NCBI RefSeq assembly: GCF_020404765.1
Contig: NZ_JAIVEM010000027.1
Location: 304,632 to 368,631 of the forward strand
Length of the DNA: 64,000 nucleotides
Source of the DNA: Paenibacillus sp. BJ-4
GTDB taxonomy: Bacteria; Bacillota; Bacilli; Paenibacillales; Paenibacillaceae
Direction of reading: 5' to 3'
Program-made: the position numbers and the translations under genes
Notes under the pieces: model-generated
The model's database searches: none
Told to the model about the DNA's origin: nothing
Seen by the model: the letters and a program-made list of their open reading frames with translations, nothing else
Shown: positions 1 to 9,362 of the stretch, piece by piece
How positions within the stretch are numbered: the first letter of the stretch is position 1
Layout: each line of letters starts with the position of its first letter

Positions 1-789
1 TTGATCGACGCGCACATTCATGTTGACAGCTACCCGCCTGAGCAGCAGGAGCTATTGCTCGCTTCTCTTGCCAATAGCAGCGTCGAAGCCATCATAGCCG
101 TGTCCATGCATCTCGCCTCCAGCCAAGCCAACCTACGGTTAGCTGAACGTTGGCCCGGGCTGGTACACCCAGCCTTCGGCTTTCATCCCGAACAGCCTCT
201 TCCATCACAAACCGAACTTGATCTGTTGTTTGACTGGATGGACAAGCATATAGAGCAGATGGTCGCCGTTGGCGAAGTCGGCTTGCCCTACTACAATCGG
301 CTGGAGGCCGAACGGAGCGGAGCTCTCCTTGACCTCGCTCCCTACATAGCTCTGCTGGAGCGTTTTATCCGGTTTGCACGCAAGCATAACAAGCCAATTG
401 TGCTGCACACCGTTTATGAAGACGCCGATATCGCTTGCGATCTTTTGGAACGTCACGGCGTCACACAGGCGCATTTTCACTGGTTCAAGGGCTCTGCCAC
501 CACAACCAAACGTATGGCCCGCAACGGCTATTACGTCTCCTTCACTCCCGATCTTCTATACGAGGAAGACATTCGCGACTTGGCGAGACAGTATCCGTCC
601 GATCAGATCATGGCAGAGACAGATGGTCCCTGGCCGTTCGAGGGACCTTTTACCGGACAACAGACACATCCACGGATGACTGCCGACGTCATCCGCGCAT
701 ATAGCGAGCTGACCAATCAAGACGAGGCTGCCGTCCGCCTATTATTTTATGAAAATACGAGACGCTTCTACTCCCTGTCTAATTTATAA
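1..789 (+). CDS. TatD-family metal-dependent hydrolase
   Basis: This is a 262-residue amidohydrolase-fold protein of the TatD family, cytoplasmic metal-dependent nucleases or hydrolases; the substrate of this member cannot be told. The family's metal ligands are visible: His5 and His7 in the N-terminal H-I-H motif, Glu92 in GEVGLPYY, His136 in VLHTV, His158/His160 in HFHWF and Asp208 in ETDGP. The length is normal for the family. The start is a TTG on the very first base of the window, giving a typical MIDAHIHVD N-terminus, but the ribosome binding site would lie outside the window, so a start further upstream cannot be excluded. It converges on the nitroreductase gene that ends at 884. Confidence 0.8.
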   Translation: MIDAHIHVDSYPPEQQELLLASLANSSVEAIIAVSMHLASSQANLRLAERWPGLVHPAFGFHPEQPLPSQTELDLLFDWMDKHIEQMVAVGEVGLPYYNRLEAERSGALLDLAPYIALLERFIRFARKHNKPIVLHTVYEDADIACDLLERHGVTQAHFHWFKGSATTTKRMARNGYYVSFTPDLLYEEDIRDLARQYPSDQIMAETDGPWPFEGPFTGQQTHPRMTADVIRAYSELTNQDEAAVRLLFYENTRRFYSLSNL

Positions 790-883
790 GGGCATTTACA
801 GCATAAGCAAAGAACCTTCGAGTACGCATTCTATGGCCAGCGTAACCGGAGGTCCTTTGTATTTTTTAACCTATGCTCTACTT

Positions 884-1627
884 TTATTGCTTCAAAAATC
901 CCTTTTGCTCCAAAAATGGCTTCAACTGCAAACGGGCAGGCTCGGTCAGTCTCGCCGCCATTTGCTCAGACCAAGGAGTAGAGCGTTGACCGCCCGTACG
1001 TTCCTTCAAATATTCAGCCGATGTGTGATCATATAGCTCCACAGCCTTCATCGTCTGATCTTTGTCGTAGCCGTTCATGTGCAAAACACCGGACAGCGGA
1101 AGACGTGGACGTAAGCCTGTGTCCTGATCCGGTACGCCAATACACATACCAAACACCGGATATACCAGTTCAGGCAACCCTAACAGCTCGGATACCTCAG
1201 CTATTTTCGTACGGATACCCCCGATGTAAACGATGCCCAAGCCAAGTGATTCAGCGGCTACTGCTGCATTCTGTGCAGCTAACGCGGCATCAATGGTCGC
1301 AACCGTATAATTTTCGACGGAACCTTCATAGGAAGGCTGACCTGGCTGATGGTGAACTGTGACCTGCTTCAAGCGATACAAATCTGCACACCATACCAGA
1401 AACACCGGGCATTGCTCAACGTAAGCCTGACCGCCCGCCAGCTCAGCCAGCTTGGTTTGCAAAGCAGGCTCTGTAACGGCAATAACAGTGTAAGCCTGCA
1501 CATTACTGGACGAGGAAGCCATTTGGCCAGCCGCCACAATAGCTGCGAGCTGCTCGTCGGTAACGGCGTCTGACTTGAACTTACGTACAGACCGGTGATT
1601 CATCAACAAGGAAATCGTATCATTCAT
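884..1627 (-). CDS. NADPH-dependent nitro/flavin reductase (NfsA/NfrA type)
   Basis: This is a 247-residue FMN-dependent oxidoreductase of the nitroreductase superfamily, NfsA/NfrA branch, which reduces nitro compounds, quinones or free flavin with NAD(P)H. The N-terminal MNHRSVRKF segment is the family signature for FMN phosphate binding. AAQNAAVAAESLGLGIVYIGGIR (positions about 129-151) and PVFGMCIGVP follow the usual order, and the length matches the family. The ATG at 1627 was chosen because an AGGAG motif sits about 10 bases upstream; the frame is open for 28 more codons with no better ribosome binding site. It is monocistronic, convergent with the TatD gene, with the copA 3' end upstream. 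The physiological substrate is unknown. Confidence 0.85.
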   Translation of the reverse strand: MNDTISLLMNHRSVRKFKSDAVTDEQLAAIVAAGQMASSSSNVQAYTVIAVTEPALQTKLAELAGGQAYVEQCPVFLVWCADLYRLKQVTVHHQPGQPSYEGSVENYTVATIDAALAAQNAAVAAESLGLGIVYIGGIRTKIAEVSELLGLPELVYPVFGMCIGVPDQDTGLRPRLPLSGVLHMNGYDKDQTMKAVELYDHTSAEYLKERTGGQRSTPWSEQMAARLTEPARLQLKPFLEQKGFLKQ

Positions 1628-1910
1628 GACTGCTTCACTCCTAATCCATAATATAAGCTTTTTATCTGTGTCAAGCTGTGCGTACACGAAGAAGTTCTTG
1701 CAGGTTTGCATGGCACTCCTACAAATATTATGAAACTTTCGCGGTTGATAAGCAACCTAACGCGATAGAGGGCATCAGTAAGGAATTAAGAGAACCGGGC
1801 ATAACAAAAAGCAAGCACGCTGAAAATCAAATCAGACGTACTTGCTCCAACACCAGTTTTGTCATGCTCCAGACGATTCAGGGAATCACCCTGCTAATCC
1901 AACATTGCGA

Positions 1911-4376
1911 TTACAGCTTTACCCGTTGAAGGCGCAGCGCATTCAACACAACCGAAACAGAGCTGAATGCCATAGCTGCTCCCGCCAGCCACGGAGCGAG
2001 GAAGCCCAAGGCAGCAATCGGAATGCCGATTACGTTGTAACCGAGCGCCCAAAACAGATTCTGCCGTATGTTAGTCATGGTCCGGCGGCTCATTTCGATT
2101 GCGTCGGGAATGCTGTTCAGGTTGCCACGCATGAGCGTGATGTCGGCGGCCTCCATCGCCACATCCGTACCTGTGCCCATCGCCATCCCAATATTGGCAG
2201 TAGCCAGCGCAGGCGCATCGTTAATACCATCCCCCACCATCGCTACGATCAAACCTTGTTCCTGAAGTCGTTTCACTTCTTCTGCCTTGCCTTCAGGCAG
2301 CACTTCCGCCAGTACCCGCTCAATTCCGGCTTCGGCGGCAACCGCCCGCGCGGTTCGTTCATTGTCACCCGTAATCATGATGACTTCAATGTTCATCGCC
2401 CGCAGACGGGCAACGGCCTCACGTGACGTTTCTTTGATCGTATCCGCCACGGCGACCAATCCCGCATAGGAACCTTCCACAGCGACAAGCATTGCTGTTT
2501 TCCCTACGTTCTCCAGTTCATTCATATGCTGCTCGGCGGAGTCAGCTATCACAATGCCTTCCCTGCTCATCAATCGGCGTGTACCTGCAAGTACCTGCTT
2601 GCCTTCCACATGAGCCTTTACACCATAACCCGGAATATTTTCAAAATCTGTCGACTCTACCAGCTCAATGCCGCGATCCGCAATCCCCTTTACAATGGCT
2701 TCCGCCAGTGGATGCTCCGAGCTTTTTTCCGCCGCACCCAGCCATCGCAGCAGATCCGTTTCAGCCAAGCTGTCCTCTTCGACAATCACATCCGTCAGCA
2801 CCGGCTTGCCATTCGTAACTGTACCTGTCTTATCCAATACCACCGCGTTGATCGAGCGGGTCATTTCCAGATGCTCACCGCCCTTGAACAGAATGCCATA
2901 TTCTGCGGCACGCCCTGATCCTGCCATAATGGACGTTGGCGTAGCCAATCCAAGCGCACAAGGACAAGCAATGACGAGAACTGCAATCATCTTCTCCAGT
3001 GAACCTGCAAAATCAGACGGTGTCACAAAGAAAAACCAGACGAGGAACGTCATCACGGCAACAGCCACTACAATGGGTACAAAAATACCCGAGATTTGAT
3101 CCGCGATCCGTTGAATAGGAGCCTTGGAGTTTTGCGCATCCTCCACGACCTTAATAATACGGGCCAAAGCTGTATCACCACCCACACGCTCGGCCTGGAT
3201 ACGAAGTACTCCGTTTTTATTGAGCGTGGCTCCTGTGACTGGGGAACCCGCCTCTTTTTCAACCGGAAGGCTCTCACCGCTTAGCATGGATTCATCCACT
3301 GCCGAGCGTCCATCCACGACCACACCATCGACGGGAATCTTCTCACCGGGCCGTACAATAAAGATATCCTTCACACGCACCTGTTCAATCGGTACATTAA
3401 GCTCTTCTCCGTCACGCACCACACGTGCCGTCGTCGCCTGGAGACTCATCAGACTCTTGATCGCCTCGGACGAGCGCCCTTTGGCTACTGCCTCAAACCA
3501 TTTACCGACCAAAATAAGCGTAATCAGCACTGCACTAGTCTCGTAGTACAGCTCGGGCATAGTCATAATCGGTGTCCCTGTCATCCCTCCCATATCCTCC
3601 ATGACAGCAGAGGGACGCAGGGTGAGGTACAAGCTGTAAAAATAAGCCGCAGACGTACCCAGTGCAACCAACACATCCATATTTGAGCTTCCATTGCGAA
3701 GCGCTTTATATGCGCCCACATAGAACTGCCATCCAATAATGAACTGGATTGGCGTTGTCAGCACAAGCTGGAACCATGGGTTTAAAAATAGTTCCGGTAC
3801 ATAAATCCATGATGTAAAGGAAAAATGAGCCACCATCGCCCATAATAAAGGAAGCGACAGTACCGCAGACACAATCCACTTCCATTTTTTACGCTGGATA
3901 TCCTTGCTGCGCACATCCGCAATATGATCATCGGCGCCCTGCGGGATCGCTCCGTAGCCCAGCTGCTCAATCTTGCTTACCAGATCTCCGACTGTAATAC
4001 TCCCTGCTGCGTATTCGACATGAGCCGTTTCCATTGCCAAATTTACCGTAGCACCTGTCACACCCGGCATTCTATTCAGACCCTTCTCAATCCGGGTTGC
4101 GCAAGCCGCGCATGTCATGCCTGTCACATTCAGATTGGCTTCTTCGCTTACAGTTCCAAAACCCAGAGAAGCAATTTTATCGCGAAAATCAGGGATATCC
4201 ACCTGCTTCGGATCATATGATATCGACGCCTGCTCTAGAGCCAAATTAACGTTGGCCTGGGCCACACCGTCTATTCGATTCAAACCTTTTTCAATACGGC
4301 TAGCGCAGGCGGCACAGGACATTCCTGTAATATGAAGCGTTGTCTGCTTGTCACCGTCGGTCACACGATTTTCCAT
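1911..4376 (-). CDS. copA: Copper-exporting P1B-type ATPase CopA
   Basis: This 821-residue membrane ATPase pumps Cu(I) out of the cytoplasm. Two N-terminal HMA metal-binding domains carry GMSCAAC (Cys21/Cys24) and GMTCAAC. About eight membrane helices follow, with the copper site CPC (Cys471, Cys473), the phosphatase loop SGES, the phosphorylated Asp515 in DKTGT, the nucleotide-domain SEHP motif and [11 protein letters not shown]. The ATG at 4376 has AGGAGGAG just upstream; the in-frame extension beyond it runs into the operator and is unlikely to be translated. A CsoR-type operator sits immediately upstream at 4394-4410, so copper-dependent derepression is expected. The chaperone gene copZ and the repressor gene csoR lie upstream on the same strand. 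Confidence 0.95.
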   Translation of the reverse strand: MENRVTDGDKQTTLHITGMSCAACASRIEKGLNRIDGVAQANVNLALEQASISYDPKQVDIPDFRDKIASLGFGTVSEEANLNVTGMTCAACATRIEKGLNRMPGVTGATVNLAMETAHVEYAAGSITVGDLVSKIEQLGYGAIPQGADDHIADVRSKDIQRKKWKWIVSAVLSLPLLWAMVAHFSFTSWIYVPELFLNPWFQLVLTTPIQFIIGWQFYVGAYKALRNGSSNMDVLVALGTSAAYFYSLYLTLRPSAVMEDMGGMTGTPIMTMPELYYETSAVLITLILVGKWFEAVAKGRSSEAIKSLMSLQATTARVVRDGEELNVPIEQVRVKDIFIVRPGEKIPVDGVVVDGRSAVDESMLSGESLPVEKEAGSPVTGATLNKNGVLRIQAERVGGDTALARIIKVVEDAQNSKAPIQRIADQISGIFVPIVVAVAVMTFLVWFFFVTPSDFAGSLEKMIAVLVIACPCALGLATPTSIMAGSGRAAEYGILFKGGEHLEMTRSINAVVLDKTGTVTNGKPVLTDVIVEEDSLAETDLLRWLGAAEKSSEHPLAEAIVKGIADRGIELVESTDFENIPGYGVKAHVEGKQVLAGTRRLMSREGIVIADSAEQHMNELENVGKTAMLVAVEGSYAGLVAVADTIKETSREAVARLRAMNIEVIMITGDNERTARAVAAEAGIERVLAEVLPEGKAEEVKRLQEQGLIVAMVGDGINDAPALATANIGMAMGTGTDVAMEAADITLMRGNLNSIPDAIEMSRRTMTNIRQNLFWALGYNVIGIPIAALGFLAPWLAGAAMAFSSVSVVLNALRLQRVKL

Positions 4377-4393
4377 GGTAGCTCTCCTCCTAC

Positions 4394-4410
4394 ATACCCC
4401 ACAGGGGTAT
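4394..4410 (-). promoter_or_regulatory. CsoR operator in front of copA
   Basis: The sequence shows half-sites ATACCCC and GGGGTAT around a 3-base centre, matching the CsoR-type copper operator. It lies 18 bases before the copA start. Its presence here, in addition to the box before csoR, suggests copA has its own copper-controlled promoter. Confidence 0.75.
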
Positions 4411-4422
4411 ATTATATTCAAA

Positions 4423-4455
4423 AAGAAAAAGCTCCTGCTACGGAAGCTTCTTCTT
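4423..4455 (-). terminator. Probable terminator after copZ
   Basis: On the minus strand, arms AAGAAGAAGCT and AGCTTTTTCTT pair over 11 positions with one mismatch and an 11-base loop, followed by a T-rich stretch. It lies between the copZ stop and the copA operator, so copA may be transcribed mainly from its own promoter. Confidence 0.5.
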
Positions 4456-4491
4456 TAAAACAAATCTCTTCACACATGAATCAGCTTAAAT

Positions 4492-4692
4492 TTAAACAAC
4501 ATCATAGCCCTGATCTTCAATGGCGTTTTTCAGAGCTTCCACGTTCAGCTTGGACTCATCGTACTCCACAGCCACTTGCTTCGCTTCAAGATTGACTTTA
4601 CCGGAAGCGCCAACTTTCTCCAAAGCTCCTTCTACTGCTTTCACGCAATGATTACAGCTCATGCCTTCTACGTTCAATGTAACTTGTGCCAT
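4492..4692 (-). CDS. copZ: Copper chaperone CopZ
   Basis: This 66-residue single HMA-domain protein carries Cu(I) in the cytoplasm and hands it to CopA. The binding motif GMSCNHC supplies Cys13 and Cys16, and the rest follows the ferredoxin-like HMA fold, ending in QGYDVV. The length is that of CopZ/Atx1 proteins. GGAGGAAAAGAT lies directly before the ATG. It sits 57 bases after csoR and 115 bases before copA, in the order csoR-copZ-copA seen in Bacilli. The box in front of csoR probably controls it together with csoR. Confidence 0.95.
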   Translation of the reverse strand: MAQVTLNVEGMSCNHCVKAVEGALEKVGASGKVNLEAKQVAVEYDESKLNVEALKNAIEDQGYDVV

Positions 4693-4749
4693 TATCTTTT
4701 CCTCCTCCGGGGTACTTCATGTACCCGATTATGTGTATAGGTATTGCTT

Positions 4750-5100
4750 TTAACGGATTAGCTTCTTGACCGTAACTAGCAGCTCGTCGATCACTTCCGG
4801 CTCTCCTGCCTGCATGCGCTCAATGACACAGCTTTTCATATGCCCTTCCAGCAGCAGCTTGCCGACACCATTCAGAGCGGACTGAACAGCCGCAATCTGG
4901 TTCAGCACATCATCACAGTAGGTATCCTTCTCGATCAAGCCCTTAATTCCGCGCACCTGACCTTCAATACGGTTCAACCGGGATGTAAGACTGTTCTTGA
5001 ACTCTGCCGAATGATGACTTTTTCTAACTGTCTTTTCCCCGTCTGTTCCGCAATGATTCTCGTGAACTTCATGGTGGGAAACAGGTTGCTCCTCAGCCAT
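4750..5100 (-). CDS. csoR: Copper-sensing repressor CsoR
   Basis: This 116-residue DUF156-family all-helical repressor binds operator DNA when free of copper and releases it when Cu(I) binds. The Cu(I) ligands of the family are present: Cys62 (YCDDV), His87 and Cys91 (GHMKSC). The N-terminal 30 residues are rich in His (9, 10, 13, 16, 29, 30) plus Cys17, an extension that could also bind metal. The start ATG is preceded by GGAGG. A perfect CsoR box lies about 80 bases upstream, indicating autoregulation. It is the first gene of the csoR-copZ-copA cluster. Confidence 0.93.
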   Translation of the reverse strand: MAEEQPVSHHEVHENHCGTDGEKTVRKSHHSAEFKNSLTSRLNRIEGQVRGIKGLIEKDTYCDDVLNQIAAVQSALNGVGKLLLEGHMKSCVIERMQAGEPEVIDELLVTVKKLIR

Positions 5101-5178
5101 ACATCAGCCTCCTGTGTTGTGTATATGCCTGTGTAGTGCATATCAATATTGCATTTGTTAATATGTCCCTATCATAAT

Positions 5179-5195
5179 ATACCCCCATGGGGTAT
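5179..5195 (-). promoter_or_regulatory. CsoR operator in front of csoR
   Basis: ATACCCCCATGGGGTAT is a 17-base near-perfect palindrome of the CsoR type, about 80 bases before the csoR start. It shares both half-sites with the box before copA at 4394-4410. Confidence 0.8.
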
Positions 5196-5239
5196 GTCAA
5201 GCTTCCAGAAAAATGTCACCCGTTTGCCTTATTTTATCC

Positions 5240-5983
5240 TTACTGATTCTTACCAAACGATTTAAGCTGATCAAAATATGGCTGGAGCAGCTTCACATGC
5301 GCATCGTAATCTTTTCTTTCCTCCTCAGACAAACGATCAGGATATAACACCCCATTGACACCCGTTATGCGAGGTACATACTTGTAGAACTCTTTGAATA
5401 GCACACGAAACTTTACAAATTCATCCTCGCTCAAAACCTTTTTCGCATGGTCCAACTCGGCCTGTAAATCTATACTCGTTTGGGTTTGTACTTTTCCCTG
5501 ATTCAACTTTTCAAAGTATGGTTCCAGCTTGGCAGATATACGATCGTACTCACGCTGTTCATCGGCGCTTAAACGCTCCTTATGGAGTGTTCCGTTTTCG
5601 CCCGTTATTTTAAGATTATAGGCTCCTAGTTCCTTTAGTAATCCCATAAAAACACTAAACTCTTCCTTCGACAAACGTTCCTGTGCTTGTTGGAGCTTGG
5701 ATTCTACTTTTGTATATTCCTCTGCCGTTCCTCCCATTTCAATTAGCTTTTCCTGCGAGCCATACATTGTATCAGTCAAGTAAGAGTAAGCAGCAAAGGC
5801 ACCCGTCGGGATCAGTAATGCCGCTACAAGAATCGTTGTCACGATATACTTTTTCATAGGTTTAGATCCTTCTCCTTTAATTCGCTCAATTTGTCTCATG
5901 ACGTTTTCCTTTAACTCAGCGGGAGCTGATAAGTGGTCATCCTCCTGCTGCATCGCCTTACGTAGTTCTTGCTCAAGCTTCAT
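5240..5983 (-). CDS. Membrane anti-sigma factor with duplicated DUF3600-like domain
   Basis: This is a 247-residue protein with a cytoplasmic N-terminus of about 42 residues, one membrane segment (about 43-68) and an extracytoplasmic C-terminal part. It overlaps the 3' end of the ECF sigma gene by 11 bases, the usual arrangement for a cognate anti-sigma factor. No zinc-binding HxxxCxxC is present. The outer part consists of two similar halves of about 72 residues (roughly 90-165 and 172-243): compare KITGENGTLHKERLS with RITGVNGVLYPDRLS, and LEPYFEKL with LQPYFDQL. This resembles DUF3600 proteins. The signal sensed is unknown. The role follows from gene order and topology, not from a characterised homologue. 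Confidence 0.75.
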   Translation of the reverse strand: MKLEQELRKAMQQEDDHLSAPAELKENVMRQIERIKGEGSKPMKKYIVTTILVAALLIPTGAFAAYSYLTDTMYGSQEKLIEMGGTAEEYTKVESKLQQAQERLSKEEFSVFMGLLKELGAYNLKITGENGTLHKERLSADEQREYDRISAKLEPYFEKLNQGKVQTQTSIDLQAELDHAKKVLSEDEFVKFRVLFKEFYKYVPRITGVNGVLYPDRLSEEERKDYDAHVKLLQPYFDQLKSFGKNQ

Positions 5984-6557
5984 GGATCTTCTCCACCTTT
6001 CCGATCAGAAAATGTCCCTCCCGCTCTTTCGAACGGAGCTTTTGCAAAGCCGCATGAATTCGTGACTTCACCGTACCTAACGGTATTTCTAAAATGTTTG
6101 AGATTTCCTCTTGGGAATACTCATGCAAATAGTGCAATACAATGACCTGTTTTAGCTTGAACGAAAGCTGCTGAACCGCATGGAGCAATGCATGATTTGC
6201 AACCTTGTCCACAATTTCCTCGGAAAAATCATACGCTGTGTAATACTCCAGCCTTTCGGCTCTGCTTGTGATTCGCAATCTCATCCATCTTTTTCTCCGA
6301 TAAGCCCGAATCTGACGCATAACAATCCCCATCAGCCAAGGCTGAAAAGAGCGGTTTACATCAAATTGTCCAAGTGATCTATATACTTGAATATAAATTT
6401 CCTGCACTACATCATCGGCGTCTGCTTTTTCCTCCAACAGAAAATGCACCGATCTATAGACAGTATGAATCGTGTAATCATATAGCTCCCTATAAGCTTC
6501 GCGGCTGCCAGCCAGCGTCTCTGCAACAAGCACTGTCATCCGATCATCCTTTGCCAA
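5973..6557 (-). CDS. ECF-type RNA polymerase sigma factor
   Basis: This 194-residue sigma-70 family protein has region 2 around DADDVVQEIYIQVYRSL (about residues 45-62) and region 4 around YSQEEISNILEIPLGTVKSRIHAAL near the C-terminus, with no region 3, as in ECF sigmas. The start is taken as the TTG at 6557, because GGAGG lies 8 bases upstream; the in-frame GTG at 6566 is fused to the ribosome binding site itself. The anti-sigma gene overlaps its 3' end. Autoregulated transcription is typical of such pairs, but no convincing ECF promoter was recognised upstream. Confidence 0.85.
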   Translation of the reverse strand: MAKDDRMTVLVAETLAGSREAYRELYDYTIHTVYRSVHFLLEEKADADDVVQEIYIQVYRSLGQFDVNRSFQPWLMGIVMRQIRAYRRKRWMRLRITSRAERLEYYTAYDFSEEIVDKVANHALLHAVQQLSFKLKQVIVLHYLHEYSQEEISNILEIPLGTVKSRIHAALQKLRSKEREGHFLIGKVEKIHEA

Positions 6558-6969
6558 TCTGACCACCTCCTTGCGCTGTCCGATCCTAATCTCCTCCTTT
6601 CTTGTGTCTCACACTATATATTGGAGGGTACAGGAAATATCGTTCGATTTTTTTTGTCTCAATAACAGGAAAATAGTCTACGTATAATCATTCTTTTGTA
6701 GGGACTACTTTATTGGTAATATATTGATATAATATTAAATGATACTGATTATGCTATTTATTACGACAAAAAAAGTATAAACTCACCCTTACCTTACTGC
6801 TTTTTATATCCATTTTTTGGTTTAAACATAAACGGAATAGACCCTTTCTTTCCCGTTCATATCAGCATGCTTATTTCAATTCTGGTTCACAAACCATCTC
6901 GTATGTACTTAAAGCAGACACCTTTCCCCGTAAAGGAAGCCGGAGATATCTCGAATGTAGAACGGTAGA
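6558..6969. other. Intergenic region without recognised gene
   Basis: About 410 AT-rich bases lie between the sigma gene start and the terminator hairpin. The promoter of the sigma/anti-sigma pair must be here. I see no open frame with a ribosome binding site on either strand and no RNA motif I recognise. Confidence 0.5.
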
Positions 6970-7021
6970 AAAAACTCCCATGGACTGAAATGGTTTCACA
7001 TATCAGTCCATGGGAGTTTTT
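6970..7021. terminator. Strong hairpin terminator of the MFS gene
   Basis: A perfect 19-bp stem (6970-6988 with 7003-7021) closes a 14-base loop; the core is ACTCCCATGGACTGA. It starts with A5 and ends with T5, so it can act on either strand. It lies just downstream of the minus-strand transporter. Confidence 0.85.
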
Positions 7022-7041
7022 CAGTTCAAGTTTGCCTTATT

Positions 7042-8271
7042 TCAAGCCTTCGCACGTGCGTCCTTGGCAAGTACCAGAAAGCTTAACAACGCACCGATCT
7101 CTGCAATAGCGATAACGACCGCCATCGGTACAGGCGTTGTGCCGCTGCCCAAGCCCACTAACGGTGAAGCGATGGAGCCAAGCAACAGAGGCAGCAATCC
7201 AAGCAAGGCGGACGCACTACCAGCGGAGCGCTGCTGGCTCTGCATGGCCAGTGAAGTCGTCGTTGTGCTCACAATCCCCACGCAGGAAACGATGAAAAAC
7301 AGGGGAACTAGAACAGCAAACAATTGACCTCCGGTAAGAGCCACGGTAAACAAGCTGATGCCGGCTACGACCGCAATCACCAAACCCGACAAGAGCAACT
7401 GGCGCTCGCTGAAGCGGCCCACGAGTCTGCCAGTCAGCTGGGAAAACAGCACAATTCCCAAGCCATTCACCGCGAAAATGATGCTATACGTTTGAGGGGA
7501 GACCCCGAAAATATCCTGAAGCACGAACGGCGAGCCAGCGATGTACGCAAACATTGCGCCTGTAATGAGCGCCTGTGAGAAGGCATAGCCCATAAAGCGT
7601 CGATCCGCAAACAAATGACCAAGTGTACTCAGCGTCTGTTTCAACCCCCCGGATGAGCGGCGATTAACAGGCAGCGTTTCCGGCAAGCCCAGCACGACAG
7701 CTATCAGAATAGCCACACCGACTATGCAAAGCACCATGAATACACCGCGCCAGGAAACAAAGTTCAAAATCACTCCGCCCAGCACAGGTGCGGCAATGGG
7801 AGCCACGCCATTCACCAGCATGAGCAATGAGAAAAAGCGCGTCAATTCTTTGCCTGAGTATAGATCACGCGCCACAGCTCTGGAAATTACGATTCCCGCT
7901 GATCCGGTGAGCCCTTGAACAAAACGAAGCGCAATAAGCAATCCGATATTCAGCGCAAATACGCATAGCAGCGAAGCAGCAGCGTACAGAATAAGCGATA
8001 TGACCAGCGGCCCTCTGCGGCCTCTGACATCACTAAGCGGACCAGCAACGAGCTGACCCACTGCCAGTCCCAGCAGACAGGCGGTCAAACTAAGCTGTGC
8101 CAACGAAGTAGTCGTGTGTAGATTGTCGGCTAATGTAGGTAATGACGGCAAGTACATATCTATGGACAAGGGTCCAAAAGCACTCAATGCGCCCAGGACA
8201 AAGGCAATCCATAAAATCCGGGATTTGGTCATATCTGCGGCAACCATTACCGTATTGGAAAACCGGTTCAT
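7042..8271 (-). CDS. Bcr/CflA-family multidrug efflux transporter (MFS)
   Basis: This 409-residue, 12-helix major facilitator of the drug:H+ antiporter-1 group (Bcr/CflA type) exports drugs or metabolites across the cytoplasmic membrane. The conserved loop GPLSDVRGRRGPL (about residue 75-87) is motif A, and SIDMYLPSLP in the first helix region is typical of Bcr/CflA proteins. The ATG at 8271 was chosen because AAAGGA lies 11 bases before it; the 14-codon extension lacks such a site. It is divergent from the DUF5317 gene. Substrate and regulation are not visible from sequence. Confidence 0.85.
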   Translation of the reverse strand: MNRFSNTVMVAADMTKSRILWIAFVLGALSAFGPLSIDMYLPSLPTLADNLHTTTSLAQLSLTACLLGLAVGQLVAGPLSDVRGRRGPLVISLILYAAASLLCVFALNIGLLIALRFVQGLTGSAGIVISRAVARDLYSGKELTRFFSLLMLVNGVAPIAAPVLGGVILNFVSWRGVFMVLCIVGVAILIAVVLGLPETLPVNRRSSGGLKQTLSTLGHLFADRRFMGYAFSQALITGAMFAYIAGSPFVLQDIFGVSPQTYSIIFAVNGLGIVLFSQLTGRLVGRFSERQLLLSGLVIAVVAGISLFTVALTGGQLFAVLVPLFFIVSCVGIVSTTTTSLAMQSQQRSAGSASALLGLLPLLLGSIASPLVGLGSGTTPVPMAVVIAIAEIGALLSFLVLAKDARAKA

Positions 8272-8485
8272 AATCAGAATCATCCTTTTCAAAAAAATAA
8301 AATATGACTTCAATATATTATGATATCATTCATTTCGCCCTGCTTCGAACAATTACACGCTAATCCGCGATTTTTTTTCAAAACTGCTATATATCAGGCA
8401 GGAATTTACCAATTTCAGGTCGAATTATACTGTATCCAAAACTTGCATTCAAAACAAAAAATTTATGAGATCTGGAGAATGATAA

Positions 8486-9079
8486 ATGGTCTATGATGGA
8501 GTGCTGCTGGGTCTCATTGTAGGTCTGCTCCGAGGAGGCTGGCGACAAGGTCTGCTCCGTTTCAGTCAAATTCGCCTCATAGCCGGCTGGATGTTCCCCT
8601 TCCTGCTGCTGGTGCAGTTTATGATTTTTTATGCCCAGGAAAAGTGGGCTTGGCTAGCGTCCATTAACGGATATCTATTTATGGGCATCTACGTAGTTGG
8701 ATTGATATTTCTCTGGTTGAACAGACAGCATAAGGGATTCTGGCTTATTTTCATCGGCGTACTGTTGAATTTTATCGTAATGGCGGTGAATGGCGGCAGA
8801 ATGCCGGTCTCGTTGAGCGCTTCGGAGGTGCTGGGTCCCTATTATACAGACATGCTTAAATCTGGGAGCGTCATCTCGAAGCATTATATGATGGATGCGA
8901 GCACGCATTTATCATTGCTCGGTGATATCATCCCTCTCTCCAAGCCCTACCCCCGCACACAGGTGATTAGTATTGGAGATGTTGTCATGAACTTCGGGAT
9001 GTTCCTGTTTATCCAAAGCGTTATGGTCGTGAACAAGAAGAAGGATAATCAGCAAGAAACCAATCCCCACCACGCCTAG
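8486..9079 (+). CDS. DUF5317-like integral membrane protein
   Basis: This 197-residue protein has about five hydrophobic helices. Its hydrophobic N-terminus (GVLLGLIVGLLRGG), the NGGRMPVSLS motif (around residue 102) and IGDVVMNFGMFLFIQ near the C-terminus resemble the DUF5317 family, whose function is not known. GGAG lies 9 bases before the ATG. A tiny membrane-peptide gene follows after 33 bases in the same direction, and a cyclic-di-GMP protein follows that, but a terminator separates them. I infer no function. Confidence 0.7.
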   Translation: MVYDGVLLGLIVGLLRGGWRQGLLRFSQIRLIAGWMFPFLLLVQFMIFYAQEKWAWLASINGYLFMGIYVVGLIFLWLNRQHKGFWLIFIGVLLNFIVMAVNGGRMPVSLSASEVLGPYYTDMLKSGSVISKHYMMDASTHLSLLGDIIPLSKPYPRTQVISIGDVVMNFGMFLFIQSVMVVNKKKDNQQETNPHHA

Positions 9080-9112
9080 TGCGTACTTATTCCAAGGAAG
9101 GGAGGGAATCCT

Positions 9113-9208
9113 ATGAAGAACTTGAAATATTCCCGTGTGATTATCAATGCTATTATTGTCGCTTCTGTCGTAATCGCTTTGACTTCCGGTTACAAAATCG
9201 GGGGCTAG
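9113..9208 (+). CDS. 31-residue predicted membrane peptide
   Basis: This short frame encodes 31 residues: a basic start MKNLKYSR, then a hydrophobic stretch IINAIIVASVVIALTSG, then YKIGG. GGGAGG stands 7 bases before the ATG. It lies 33 bases after the DUF5317 gene and is followed by a good terminator at 9243-9271, so it looks like the last gene of that transcript. A single-helix membrane peptide is plausible. I do not recognise a family. The ribosome binding site, hydropathy and position support it, but conservation is untested. Confidence 0.6.
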   Translation: MKNLKYSRVIINAIIVASVVIALTSGYKIGG

Positions 9209-9242
9209 CACCGATAAGAAAATAAGGAAGCACAGGCTCAAC

Positions 9243-9271
9243 AAAACAGGCTGGATTCCGGCCTGTTTTTT
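9243..9271 (+). terminator. Terminator after the small membrane peptide gene
   Basis: AAAACAGGC pairs with GCCTGTTTT over 9 bp around a 9-base loop and runs into T6. Confidence 0.8.
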
Positions 9272-9362
9272 CATGTGAAATTTCCGATTACAAAATTGTA
9301 AATTATCCCATTCACCCCTGGTAGCTTTGACATCAAGATACGACAAGGCAGGAGAAGAAATG

